A stretch of 64,000 nucleotides of DNA from CADEDH01 sp050330635 (GTDB taxonomy: Bacteria > Actinomycetota > Acidimicrobiia > Acidimicrobiales > SZUA-35). Both the position numbers and the translations under genes were made by a program. The notes beneath the pieces were generated by a model. That model was not told where the DNA came from. It ran no database searches and was given only the letters and a program-made list of their open reading frames with translations. Below, piece by piece: positions 35,886 through 44,738 of the stretch (within the stretch, counting starts at the first letter, position 1; each line of letters begins with the position of its first letter). The stretch covers positions 1 through 64,000 of the forward strand of contig JBHJNQ010000043.1 in NCBI GenBank assembly GCA_050330635.1, given 5' to 3'.

Positions 35886-37102
35886 TCAAGCGGCGGGTTC
35901 GAGGGTGACTTTGTGGCCGAGGGCTTCGAGTTGGGCCACGAGTCGGCGCTGGCGGGCGTCGCTGTTGCGGCGGCGGTCGAAGTAGTCGCCGCCGAGGTCC
36001 TGGTAGGGCTCGCCGTTGGTGAGTAGGTGCCAGGCGATGGCCAGGATGGAGTGGCCGACCGCGACGGCGGCTCGTTGGGGTCGGCGGCGGCCTCGGATCT
36101 GGGCGTAGTGGGCGGCGAGGTAGGTGTTCTTCGAGCGTCCGGCAGCCTGGCCGGCTTCGATGAGGGCCTTGCGGAGCCACGTGGAGCCTTTGCGGGTCCG
36201 ACCTGACTTTCGTTTTCCGGCGGACTCGTTGTTGCCGGGGCACATGCACATGCCAGCCCACGACGCGAGATGTCCGGCGGTGGTGAAGCGGGACATGTCG
36301 GCGCTGGTCCGGCGGGACACCCCAGGGATCGTCACCAGCAACGTCACCGCCGCTCCTTAAGGGTCCAGCAGCTCGTCGATGCGCTCGCCGAGGGTGGCGA
36401 TGGTGGCGTCGATCTGATCGATGCGGGCCAGCACCGACGACGCGATCAGCGCGTGGTGTTCATTGAACCGCCCAGCGAGCGCGTCTTGAAGCTGGGGGAT
36501 CTCGGAACGGAGGCGGCCCTTGGCCATCTCGGCGAGCACGGTCGTGTCGCGTTCGCCGACGACCAGCGCGTCGATCATCGCTCGACCCGATTTGGTCAAC
36601 ACCGACGACGCGACCGATGACAGTTCCACGCCGGCGTCCTCGATGACCTTTTGCCGACGCTGGACCTCCCGGGCGCGTTCCTCGGTGATGGCCTTGCGGT
36701 AGCGGGTCAGGTCCTGCAACGCCCGGAACGGCTCGGGTGGGATGAACGATGGGCGGACGAGCCGTGCTCGATCAACGACGCGCCCCAGATCGCGTCGTTC
36801 ACGTCGGTCTTGCGGCCCGGGACGTTGCGCATGTGCCGGGCGTTGATCACCCACACGTCGGGCACCGACCCTTCGAGGACCCAATGGACGGGTTCCCAGT
36901 AGATCCCGGGGGCCTCCATCGCCACCAGCGTCACCTTGCGCTCGTTCAACCAGTCGGCGAGCTCGAGCAACTGAGAGGTCGTGGTGCCGAACTCGGCGAC
37001 CTCTTCACGACGCCCGCCGGCTCGGTCTGGTGTTCGAGCACAGGCGACCACGGTGTCGCAGTGCACGTCCAAGAACGCGCACCGCTCGACGACGACTTCC
37101 AT
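35886..37102 (-). pseudogene. IS110-family transposase (DEDD), two frameshifts
   Basis: The N-terminal RuvC-like half has ERCAFLDVHCDTVVACA, VTLVAMEAPGIYWEPV and PGRKTDVNDAIWGASLIEHG, the DEDD acids. A shift at about 36.77 kb leads into FIPPEPFRALQDLTRYRKAI and on to ATLGERIDELLDP. Another at about 36.36 kb leads into LLVTIPGVSRRTSADMSRF and NNESAGKRKSGRTRKGSTWL, containing the catalytic-serine region, and the end LEALGHKVTLEPAA. GAGGAGG precedes the ATG. It inserted into or next to the dehydrogenase gene, whose homology stops near 37,160. Confidence 0.85.
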
Positions 37103-37159
37103 GACGACCTCCTCGGGGTCCGACAGCAGATGCCGGTCCGGAAGGGGGCTCGTCATGAA

Positions 37160-37922
37160 GAGACTGAGATATGTGCTCGGAGCAACAGAACGGAGGGCCG
37201 CCCTCGCCGTTGTTGGGGATCAGGGTGCCGTGGCGGGTCAGTACCCGGCGGCGCTCGCCGGATGTCCGGTTGTCTGCGATGTCGAAGATCATGTCGTATC
37301 GCCGGCCGAGTTCGGTGTAGTCCTGGGTGGTGTAGTCGATCACGTCGGTGGCGCCGAGCGATCGGACGAACTCGACGTTGGGGGTGCTGCAGACCCCGGT
37401 GACCTCCGCTCCGAGCGATCTGGGGATCTGCACGAGATCACGACACTCGACTCGATGGCCGACGACACCCGGTCGTCGCCGTAGCCATCGAGCTCTTCGC
37501 CATGTCGCGCAGGGCTTGGATGGCGACGCAGCCGGCCATCGGTACGCCCGCTGCCTGTTCGAACGAGAGCCGGGCGGGCTTGGCGACCAGGTGATCCTGA
37601 GACACGGTGACGTACTCGGCGAAGGCGGCGGTGCACCAGCCGAACACCTCGTCGCCGGTGCGGAGACGCGTCACCTCGGAGCCGACCTGGTCGACGATGG
37701 CTGCCACATCGGTGCTGCGGATGGGGTTGCGGGGCGGCGCAACCCGTAGCGGAGGCGCATGAGGTGGGGCACGCCCGTGGTCATCGAGTGGTCGGCCCGG
37801 TTGACCCCGGCGGCACGAACCCGTACCTGCACCTCGTCGGGCTGCGGGTCGGCGACGGCGACCACGTCTTCGGGTGGCCCGTAGCAGTGTTGCACCGCTG
37901 CCTTCATGAGGTCCGGTGTCAT
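37160..37922 (-). pseudogene. zinc-type alcohol dehydrogenase/quinone oxidoreductase, broken
   Basis: MKAAVQHCYGPPEDVVAVAD, VRVRAAGVNRADHSMTTGVP opens the GroES-like domain. A shift near 37.7 kb continues DEVFGWCTAAFAEYVTVSQD, LSFEQAAGVPMAGCVAIQAL. Another near 37.45 kb gives the Rossmann part GAEVTGVCSTPNVEFVRSLG, ATDVIDYTTQDYTELG. The C-terminus is cut off where IS110 sequence begins. It was translationally coupled (ATGA) to the DUF4389 gene. Confidence 0.8.
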
Positions 37923-38299
37923 GGCCGACCGCTGAGCCCGAAGCGGGGGTCGGGTTGGTGGAGGGTGATGGGCGGGTAGGTGCCGTTGTCGTCGGGGCCG
38001 GGGGTGAAGTCGAAGGGCGGGTAGGTCTCGGTCCAGCCGACGAGGTAGCTCGACGAGCGGGCGTTGTAGCGCTCCGACATGGTCATCGGGCTGTAGAGGC
38101 CACTGTTGAGCTTGCCGGTGAACACGAACGCGAACCGGTAGACGACGAAGACCACGTTGGCGAGGCGTCCGAGCGCGGACGCGATGACCATGTGGGGGTG
38201 GGCGAGGACGAAGTTCGCCAGTGGCCGCTATCGGGCCACCTCGTAGGGCGAGTCGACGGCGAGGTACTCGCTCGGGCAGGCCGGTGGTTGCTGGTTCAT
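37919..38299 (-). pseudogene. DUF4389 membrane protein with an in-frame TAG
   Basis: Reads MNQQPPACPSEYLAVDSPYE, VAR, TAG, then RPLANFVLAHPHMVIASALG, FAFVFTGKLNSGLYSPM, YLVGWTETYPPFDF. The second part is DUF4389 (FTGK..GLY and TE.YPPF motifs) with one membrane segment. The TAG at 38,228-38,230 lies exactly where a Trp (TGG) would fit, so one G-to-A change explains it. Frame is otherwise open. Confidence 0.7.
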
Positions 38300-38329
38300 G
38301 GCGGATCCTTCCGGTGATGTCGATCTCGT

Positions 38330-38777
38330 GGCTCTCGAACACGATCACGGCGGTCTCGCCGCCGCGCCGGGCGGCGTAGGCGTCGAGGCCCTTGCCGATC
38401 TCACGCCACCCGGCCCAGAGGCGGTCGCGTTCGCCGCCGGTGGCGGCCCGGGTGCGGACCTCTCGGGGTCCGTCGGGGTGATCGACGTGGGCGTCTGGGT
38501 TGGCTTGCAGGTTGAACTACCAGGCCGGTTCGCCTGGGCCCCAGCCGTTCATGGCGAGGGTGACGAGCTCGGGGCCGTCCTCGAAGTAGCCGACCATCAC
38601 CGCGCGGGCCTGACCGGTGCGCCGGCCCGTGGTGGTGAGCCGCAGCGCACGCCAGCCCCTGGGGCCGGGGCGCCACAGGCCGAGTCGGCCGCGACAGAGC
38701 CGGTAGAGGTGGCGGTAGCCGTACCAGAAGGCGCGCATGAACCAGCGGGGAGGCAGCCGTGGTGCGGTGGTGGTCAT
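38330..38777 (-). pseudogene. deazaflavin (F420)-dependent nitroreductase-like protein with an in-frame TAG
   Basis: RPGPRGWRALRLTTTGRRTG, QARAVMVGYFEDGPELVTLA, MNGWGPGEPAW, TAG, then FNLQANPDAHVDHPDGPREV and GKGLDAYAARRGGETAVIVF. This is the DDN-type fold; members usually have W-W/Y at the stop position. TAG at 38,517-38,519 replaces a codon between Trp and Phe. The normal stop is also lost, the frame running on into the next gene. Confidence 0.72.
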
Positions 38778-38810
38778 CGCAGAGCCCTGCGTCTCAGGGT
38801 GCGTTAGGTC

Positions 38811-39185
38811 TCAGCGGTGGCGGCGTAGGAGCACGAGGGTGGCGCAGACGGTGACGATGCCGGCGAGGATCTGGGTGCCCCGGGCGATGCGGTCGACGTC
38901 GATCGTGGGCTTCCAGGTCACATCGCCGTCCTGGATGCGGTAGACGCCGACGGGTCGGGCGCCGAGCCCGAAGCCGGTACCGAAGCCGTGCCCGCCGGAT
39001 TCGTCGGGGCCGGTGCCTTCACCGCCCCCTCCTCCTGCGCCGCCGGCAATTCGGGCGACGGGGATGATTGTGATCGCGTCGATGGTGCAGGGGTCGCCGA
39101 AGACCCGTCGCACCGACAGGGCGTCGCGGGTGCCGCGGAGGTCGTCGAGGATCGCGAGTTCGCTGTGATCGGTGGTGGTGGTCAT
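38811..39185 (-). CDS. GerW/YtfJ-family sporulation-type protein
   Basis: 124 residues. ALSVRRVFGDPCTIDAITII, PVARIAGGAGGGGGEG, ARPVGVYRIQDGDVTWKPTI is the GerW_C/YtfJ domain, with a C-terminal membrane helix (ILAGIVTVCATLVLLRRHR). Found in spore formers but common in non-sporulating actinobacteria; function there unknown. AAGGAG lies before the ATG and overlaps the stop of the preceding membrane-protein gene, so the two form an operon. Confidence 0.85.
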   Translation of the reverse strand: MTTTTDHSELAILDDLRGTRDALSVRRVFGDPCTIDAITIIPVARIAGGAGGGGGEGTGPDESGGHGFGTGFGLGARPVGVYRIQDGDVTWKPTIDVDRIARGTQILAGIVTVCATLVLLRRHR

Positions 39186-39189
39186 GGTG

Positions 39190-40119
39190 CTACTCCTTGG
39201 TCGGCAGTCCTGGGACTGCGCGATGGCTGCTGGGGGTCGGCGTGAGGGTCGTGTCGTTGTTGGGGTCGGTTGGTGGTTGGAGCATCGGCCGGTACAGCGC
39301 GACGGCGCCGAGGGTGAACACGGCGGCGGCGACGACGAAGGTGACCGTCGCCGGGGTGGACGCGTTCGGGTCGTCGTTGACGGTCATGACGATGGCCATC
39401 GCGGCGACGGCGGCGGGTACGAGGGCGAACCAGCCGATGACGGCGTAGGCAGCGGTGCGGGCCCAGGGGAAGTGCCGCCGCAACGCCACTGCGGTGACGA
39501 CGGCGGCGGGCACGACGATGCCGAGGTCGAGGAGGCCGATGAGGAGGTACGCGGTGGGGTTCTCGATGTAGTCGGTGCTGGTGAGGTCACCGCCGAACAG
39601 GTCGATGATTCCGGTGAGCCAACGCCCGAGGAGGATGAAGGCGACGACGCCGAACAGGGCGAGGCTTCGTCTCCGGTCGCTGTTGTTGGTGGAGGGCTGG
39701 AGGTGCGACCGGTCGGTCGTGCGCCAGGCGAGCACGGTGGTGGCGATGCCGGTGATGAACAGCGCCAAGTGGAACGGGAAGAAGCGTTCGTTGTTGCCGG
39801 GTAGCCCGAGGTAGTCGGGTCCGACGATGTACTGGGGAGCCATGTAGGCAGCGAAGGTGGCGGGGATGAACGCCATGACCGGTCCGGCTGGGTGGCGTCG
39901 GGCGACAAGCCATGCGGCGACCGCGGCGAGGGGGACAGCGCCGAGGAGGGCGACGGCGTCGAGGCCGATGCCTTGGTTGATCAGTGAGTCGCTGTAGCGG
40001 TAGTCGATGACCTCCAGGGCGAGCGGTCCCAGCACCGAGTTGGCCGCGAGCAGGACGGCGAGTAGTACGAGCAGTCCCATAAGCGGGGAGGTCTCCTGGT
40101 GCGAACCTGGGGTGGTCAC
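39190..40119 (-). CDS. polytopic membrane protein, uncharacterised
   Basis: About 309 residues with eight or so hydrophobic helices (MGLLVLLAVLLAANSVLGPL first, TPATVTFVVAAAVFTLGAVA last). AAGGAGG precedes a GTG start (TTPGSHQETSPLMGLL). I do not recognise a catalytic motif. Coupled to the GerW-like gene. Confidence 0.8.
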   Translation of the reverse strand: MTTPGSHQETSPLMGLLVLLAVLLAANSVLGPLALEVIDYRYSDSLINQGIGLDAVALLGAVPLAAVAAWLVARRHPAGPVMAFIPATFAAYMAPQYIVGPDYLGLPGNNERFFPFHLALFITGIATTVLAWRTTDRSHLQPSTNNSDRRRSLALFGVVAFILLGRWLTGIIDLFGGDLTSTDYIENPTAYLLIGLLDLGIVVPAAVVTAVALRRHFPWARTAAYAVIGWFALVPAAVAAMAIVMTVNDDPNASTPATVTFVVAAAVFTLGAVALYRPMLQPPTDPNNDTTLTPTPSSHRAVPGLPTKE

Positions 40120-40371
40120 TGGTCCTCCTTCTCGGTCAGTCGGTGCTGTGGTTCGGGCGAGGACGGTGGCGCGCCAGCACCGATGCGAGTACCCATGACG
40201 TCTCACCTCAACGCTCGAACTCGAACTCGAACACGAAACGCGCTCGTATGTGATCGTGATCCTGGATGCGGTGCGTGGGCAGAGCCCAACGTCCCCCGTC
40301 GGTCGGTGCGCGGGCGCGAGCGGGGCCCATGGTCCCTACTCGGGGTCGCTGCGCGCGGAGACGATGGGGCA

Positions 40372-41196
40372 ATGGTCGAGTCACTTCGCGGCGGAAGGTC
40401 CGGTGGATTCGCGGAGGCGACGTGGTCCGCGCTCGACCGCGACGCCGGTCGAATTCCGCCGCCTTTTGACGCCGGCACGCTCACGGACGTTCCGGCGCCG
40501 GCCCAACGGCTGCTGTCGGCGGCGTTACCCGCTGGGACGCCGCTGCACGACATCGTGCGCCTGTCGATGCGGGGCGAGATCAGGCTTGCCGGGCGATGGA
40601 TGCGGTTCACCGCCGAGCAGATCCTGGCCGCCAACGCGGGGTTCGTGTGGGCCCCGGTGGTCGGCGGTCGGCTCGTGCGCTTCGTCGGCGCCGATGCGCT
40701 CGGACCCGACGGTGCCCGCATCGAGTTCCGCCTCCATGGCTGGATTCCTGTGGTGCGGGGAGCGGGCCCCGACATCGCTCGCAGCGCCAACGGACGCCTC
40801 GCCGCCGAAACCGTCGCCTGGCTCCCCACTGCGCTCACCCCCCAGGCCGGGGCGAGATGGTCGGGCCACGACCACCACCGGGCAACGGTGGCCCTGCAAG
40901 GCCCCGGTGGGCCGATCGACGTCGACGTCACCGTCGACGACGAGGGTGCCGTCACGTCGCTGGGTCTGCAGCGATGGAAGGACTCGGCCAAGCCACCGGC
41001 GCTCTCGCCGTTTGGGGGCACGGTCTCATCGCGGTTCGCGACCCCCGACGGGGTGTCGATCGCGGGCGCCGGGACGATCGGGTGGGACTGGGGGACGCCT
41101 GGCGAGGCCGAGGGGGAGTTCTTCCGCTTCGAGATCACCAAGGCGGCCTTCGGTCCGTCGCCCGACACGGAGCGGTATCACGAGGAGCGACCATGA
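40372..41196 (+). CDS. DUF6544-family protein
   Basis: 274 residues: VPAPAQRLLSAALPAGTPL, VRLSMRGEIRLAGRWMRF, FRLHGWIPVVRGAGPDIARS, NGRLAAETVAWLPTAL. This matches an actinobacterial family of soluble beta-rich proteins with lipid-binding-like fold; function unknown. The ATG (MVESLRGG) was preferred over long upstream readthrough. Overlaps the next gene by ATGA. Confidence 0.8.
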   Translation: MVESLRGGRSGGFAEATWSALDRDAGRIPPPFDAGTLTDVPAPAQRLLSAALPAGTPLHDIVRLSMRGEIRLAGRWMRFTAEQILAANAGFVWAPVVGGRLVRFVGADALGPDGARIEFRLHGWIPVVRGAGPDIARSANGRLAAETVAWLPTALTPQAGARWSGHDHHRATVALQGPGGPIDVDVTVDDEGAVTSLGLQRWKDSAKPPALSPFGGTVSSRFATPDGVSIAGAGTIGWDWGTPGEAEGEFFRFEITKAAFGPSPDTERYHEERP

Positions 41197-41591
41197 CCGA
41201 CCGAACGGCATCTCCCGCCTTGTCGCTTCGCGACCTGGTCGCCACAGCGGTGCTGGCGCCACCGTCGCACAACACCCAACCGTGCTGTTCCGCCCGACCG
41301 CCACGGGTGTCGACCTGCTGGCCGACCCTGTTGCCTGACCCGGTCGATCCCGACCTGCTCGCCACCATCTCGTTGGCGTCCAGCACGCCTCGCGCCGCCG
41401 AGGCGCACCACTGGTTCGAGGCCGTGGCGACGCGCCGCACAACCCGACCTCCGGCTCCGGCTCCAGCAGCTGGTCGCACACCCGGGTTCCCTGAACTACT
41501 GATCCGGGTCGGCACTCCGACCGACCAGGCCCGGCCGACACTGCGCCGCCCCGTCGATGACGTCTTGGTGGAAGCCGTGGACGCCGAGTGA
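41193..41591 (+). pseudogene. Acg-type nitroreductase, internally deleted
   Basis: LRDLVATAVLAPPSHNTQP opens an Acg/Rv2032-type nitroreductase, then the frame slips (TVLFRPTATGVDLLADPVA is in another frame). The middle jumps to DLLATISLASSTPRAAEAHH and ends LLIRVGTPTDQARPTLRRPV, DDVLVEAV. At 132 codons it is less than half the family length, so a large internal deletion and a shift have occurred. Confidence 0.65.
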
Positions 41592-41685
41592 CGTAGGGCT
41601 CTGCGCAGCCCGTCACATCACCCTCACGATGGAAGTGGACCCTTGCCGCGACCGGCAACGCCGGAACGGCGAGAGGAGCACACTG

Positions 41686-42348
41686 ATGTCAGTCGCTGTT
41701 GCACGAGAGGCACGCCCACTCGCCGTGCGGCTTCGCTCGTTCGTCGAGTCCCATCCCGGGGCATCGTTCTTCGTGTTCGCCTACTTGTACTCCTGGTCGT
41801 TCTGGGCGCCAGCGGCCCTCCGCTACGACGGCGCACTCGGAGAGGTGGCGGTGTTCGTCCGGGTGTGGGGTCCGGCCGCTGCGGGCGCGACGGTGACCTG
41901 GCTGCTTGGCCGATCGGTCCGGGACTGGATCGAGGCGATGCTCTACTGGTGGGCCGCTCGCCGCTGGTACCTGTTCGTGCTTGTGGTGCCGGCGGTGATC
42001 ATCGCCGTCGTGAGCGTGGCGTTCCTGGCGCTGGGCGAGGACCTCGACGGATCCCTGCTCGGCGAGCGGGCTGCGATGTACGGGCCGATGCTGATCTTCG
42101 TGACGTTGGTGGGCGGCGGCAACGAGGAATGGGGATGGCGGGGCTTCGCCCTCCCGACCCTGCTGGAACGCTACAGCCCGGTGCAGTACTGCATCACCGC
42201 CACGACCCTGGTCGTCATCGCCGTGTTGTTGGGGGTCAGTCGGGGCCGTCTCGGCCCCCAGGACGAGCAGGCGGCCGCGGCACCGGTGATCGATCTGGGG
42301 GCCGCTGACGCAGACGTCGCCGACCGCGCCCCGGTGCCTCATGGTTGA
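41686..42348 (+). pseudogene. CPBP intramembrane protease, C-terminal motifs deleted
   Basis: AGGAG precedes the ATG. Helices FFVFAYLYSWSFWAPAAL, WYLFVLVVPAVIIAVVSVAF lead to NEEWGWRGFALPTLLERYSP, the first CPBP (ABI) motif EExxxR. After RYSPV the sequence jumps to a final helix (CITATTLVVIAVLLGVSRG), losing the FxxxH and HxxxN helices that complete the active site. Probably inactive. Its 3' end overlaps the next gene by 8 bp. Confidence 0.72.
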
Positions 42349-42997
42349 GTACGAGCCGACTCACGCTTCGGTGCCGGCCGTGGCGGGGGCCGCGGGATCG
42401 GCGGCGGTGGAGCTGTACTGGATCCCGCTCGGGGCTGGGAACCCGGTGGTGCAGGCGAGCGGCCGTGTCTTCGAGCGGCTGTCGGCGTGGCGGCATCACC
42501 GCCAGCCCTTCGACCTGTACCACGTAGCCCTGCAGGTCCAGGCACCGCAGGGCCGCTTCGCGATCGAGCAGGCACCGGTGCCGGACCGAAACGGCGCAGC
42601 GCGCGGCGTCGTCGCCGAGGGCCCGGTCGGCCTGCGGGTTGCGGGACGGCTGCGGGTGTTCCGCTACGAGATCCGCTGCTGGCGAGACGGAACCATCCCC
42701 GACGTTGCGTTCGCAGTGGACAGCCCGGTCGATGTTTCGGCCGACCCCGATGTCGCGACCCGGGTCATCGCTGAGCTGCCCGGCGTTCCCACCCCGGTGT
42801 GGGGGCGCGACGAGGCCGGCACCGGTGACATGTGGAACTCGAACTCGATCATGTCCTGGGTCCTCACCCGCAGCGGAGTCGACACCGAACGCCTCGAACC
42901 CCCGGCGGGAGGCCGAGCACCAGGCTGGGCGGCAGGGCGCACCGCCGCCCTGGAAGGCTTGGCGGGCGCAGCCCCTTCATCGGGAGCGATCCCGTGA
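42341..42997 (+). CDS. conserved actinobacterial protein of unknown function
   Basis: 218 residues: AAVELYWIPLGAGNPVVQAS, FDLYHVALQVQAPQGRFAIE, VVAEGPVGLRVAGRLRVFRY, EIRCWRDGTIPD, MWNSNSIMSWVLTRSGVDTE. I recall this pattern only as an uncharacterised actinobacterial family. The NSNSIMSW stretch and conserved WIPLGAG suggest a soluble enzyme-like fold, but no function can be assigned. Confidence 0.75.
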   Translation: MVEYEPTHASVPAVAGAAGSAAVELYWIPLGAGNPVVQASGRVFERLSAWRHHRQPFDLYHVALQVQAPQGRFAIEQAPVPDRNGAARGVVAEGPVGLRVAGRLRVFRYEIRCWRDGTIPDVAFAVDSPVDVSADPDVATRVIAELPGVPTPVWGRDEAGTGDMWNSNSIMSWVLTRSGVDTERLEPPAGGRAPGWAAGRTAALEGLAGAAPSSGAIP

Positions 42998-43040
42998 CGA
43001 CACGGACCCAGGCGACCGAGCGCTGCGCCGCTGGAAAGCG

Positions 43041-43208
43041 GTGCGGGTGTTGGATGTTGGGGCGCTGGCCGCTGGCGCGGTCACCGTCGCCATCTGGCTC
43101 GTACTCGTGGCGCTACTGGTCGCACCGCTGGTGTTCAGGCTCGTATGGAACGTGCTCGACTTCGGCCCCGCGATTGGCCTGCCGGAGCTCGGTCTAGTCG
43201 CGGTCTAG
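43041..43208 (+). pseudogene. small membrane protein cut by an 11-bp duplication
   Basis: From GTG: RVLDVGALAAGAVTVAIWLV, LVALLVAPLVFRLVWNVLDF, IGLPELGL, then a frame break. One base register later the same protein continues VAIVLATLFLVVGWFGKV. Removing one copy of the tandem GGTCTAGTCGC restores the frame. Two membrane helices; uncharacterised family. Beyond GKVALTG the sequence passes into a beta-lactamase-fold fragment. Confidence 0.65.
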
Positions 43209-43212
43209 TCGC
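43191..43212 (+). repeat. 11-bp perfect tandem duplication
   Basis: GGTCTAGTCGC occurs twice in direct succession inside the membrane-protein frame; 11 is not a multiple of 3, hence the frameshift. Typical replication slippage product. Confidence 0.9.
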
Positions 43213-43279
43213 CATCGTGCTCGCAACGCTGTTCCTGGTCGTCGGCTGGTTCGGCAAGGTCGCCCTCACCGGCATCTCG

Positions 43280-43668
43280 ATGGCGGTCATCGACAACGGC
43301 GCCGTGGTTCACGCGCGAGGCTTCGGCAACGACGGCCACGGCAACCAGGCGACTGCTGACACACCGTTCTGGATCGGCTCGAACACCAAGTCGATTACCG
43401 CGCTCGCGATCATGCAGCTCGCCGAAGCCGGCTCGGCCGATCTCGACGCCCCGTCCGGGACTACCTGCCGGGCTTCGCGCTGGCCGACGACGAAGCATCG
43501 TCACAGATCACGCTGCGGCACCTGCTCAACCAGACCAGCGGTATCTTGCGCTCCGATGGTCTCTGGGCAGTCGTGCACGCCGACCCGGACCAGTCGATCC
43601 AGGATGTCGTGGGCGGCATGGCCGACCTGGAACTGAACCGGCCAGTGGGGGAGTCATCGCCCCGTTGA
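43280..43668 (+). pseudogene. beta-lactamase-fold serine hydrolase, N-terminal fragment
   Basis: MAVIDNGAVVHARGFGND, TPFWIGSNTKSITALAIMQL contains the catalytic SNTK. A shift at about 43,453 continues VRDYLPGFALADDEASSQIT, LRHLLNQTSGILRSDGLWAV. The rest of the protein, with the Tyr and KTG regions, is missing. Joined directly to the preceding membrane-protein fragment, probably by deletion. Confidence 0.7.
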
Positions 43669-43739
43669 GACGAGGTCGAACCTCGACCCCTCGGATGCTT
43701 GGGAATGGGTCGATTGCGGAGCGGCCCGCGAAGATGAGA

Positions 43740-44219
43740 TCATCTGATCCGTAACTCGAACTCGAGTTCGTGCCGAAGCGGAACGCCGTCCTGTCCGGAG
43801 AGCGGGATCGAAGGCTTCGCTCGGCGCGAGACGTCCACGCCACCATGCACCAGCCTCACGAGGTCCATTCCCCAACGTTGATAGAAGGCGAAGGCGCGCA
43901 TGTTGTCGTTGGTCGTCGTCAACCAGAGCCGCTCGGCGCCTGACGTACTGGCGTAGATGCGAAGCCGGTCCATCAGTGCACGGCCAACGCCGATCCCTTC
44001 GATCAACGCCTGGATCGTGACGACCTCGATGCCGTCCGCTCGCTCTGCGAAGGTTGCGAGACCTGTTCGCTCGCCATCGTGTTCGGCGACGTACCCGGGG
44101 AGTTCAGTGGCGTCGACCAACTCCCCGAGGCGAGCCACCTCGGTAGAGCCCCAGCCGGCTCGCAGCGTCGAGACTTTCCAGTCGTGGTCATCGGCGACGA
44201 GGTCACGAACCGAGAGCAT
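43740..44219 (-). CDS. GNAT-family N-acetyltransferase
   Basis: About 159 residues. VVTIQALIEGIGVGRALMDR includes the acetyl-CoA pyrophosphate loop (normally QGxGxG; here EGIGVG). LWLTTTNDNMRAFAFYQRWG, MDLVRLVHGGVD are motifs B/C. ATG (MLSVRDLV) chosen; a GTG two codons earlier is possible. Substrate unknown. Confidence 0.82.
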   Translation of the reverse strand: MLSVRDLVADDHDWKVSTLRAGWGSTEVARLGELVDATELPGYVAEHDGERTGLATFAERADGIEVVTIQALIEGIGVGRALMDRLRIYASTSGAERLWLTTTNDNMRAFAFYQRWGMDLVRLVHGGVDVSRRAKPSIPLSGQDGVPLRHELEFELRIR

Positions 44220-44321
44220 GGGCACAAGTTAGGTCACGGTGCCAGCGCTAGGACCGCTCGTTCGCCAGTCGATCGATGGAAGGCGACGGTGCGGACTGCT
44301 GCCGGAGGACTATATCGACTC

Positions 44322-44351
44322 TTGACATAGTAAGTCGATAGTCGATAGAGT
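44322..44351 (+). promoter_or_regulatory. PadR-gene promoter with inverted repeat
   Basis: TTGACA (-35) and TAGAGT (-10, 18-bp spacing) end 6 bases before the GTG start, implying a leaderless mRNA. TATCGACT at 44,313 and AGTCGATA at 44,333 form an inverted repeat across the -35, followed by a second GTCGATAGAGTCG, a likely site for the PadR repressor. Confidence 0.6.
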
Positions 44352-44357
44352 CGCAGT

Positions 44358-44738
44358 GTGTCCAAGAGACGACTAGTAGAGTGGCCAGATGATGTCGACG
44401 GGTTCTTGCCGTTGCCGGCGTCGGTGATGCAGATCATCGTGGCGCTGTCCGGTGGGGAGAAGCATGGCTACGCGATCATGCGTGAGGTCGAGGAACTGTC
44501 GGCGGGTGCGGTGACGATGGGGCCCGGCACGCTGTACGGGTCGATCAAGCGCATGATCGATCAGGGCCTGTTGGAGGAGACCGAGCAGCGGCCCGACCCG
44601 GGGCTTGATGACGAGCGGCGCCGCTACTACCGGCTGACCGATCTCGGTCATCGGGTCGGTGCTGCCGAGAATACTCGTCTGCGTCGTCTGGTCTCGGTTG
44701 CCGATGCGCGCCGGCTCGGTTTGGGCGGTGCGACATGA
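44358..44738 (+). CDS. PadR-family transcriptional regulator
   Basis: 126 residues. FLPLPASVMQIIVALSGGEK, HGYAIMREVEELSAGAVTMG, PGTLYGSIKRMIDQGLLEET is the PadR winged helix. GTG start directly at the predicted transcription start. Overlaps the following membrane-protein gene by ATGA; such pairs usually form a self-repressed unit. Confidence 0.88.
   Translation: MSKRRLVEWPDDVDGFLPLPASVMQIIVALSGGEKHGYAIMREVEELSAGAVTMGPGTLYGSIKRMIDQGLLEETEQRPDPGLDDERRRYYRLTDLGHRVGAAENTRLRRLVSVADARRLGLGGAT

Noticed and set aside
38811..39185. GerW/YtfJ gene as evidence of sporulation
   Set aside because: The family is widespread in non-sporulating actinobacteria and no other spore genes are present.
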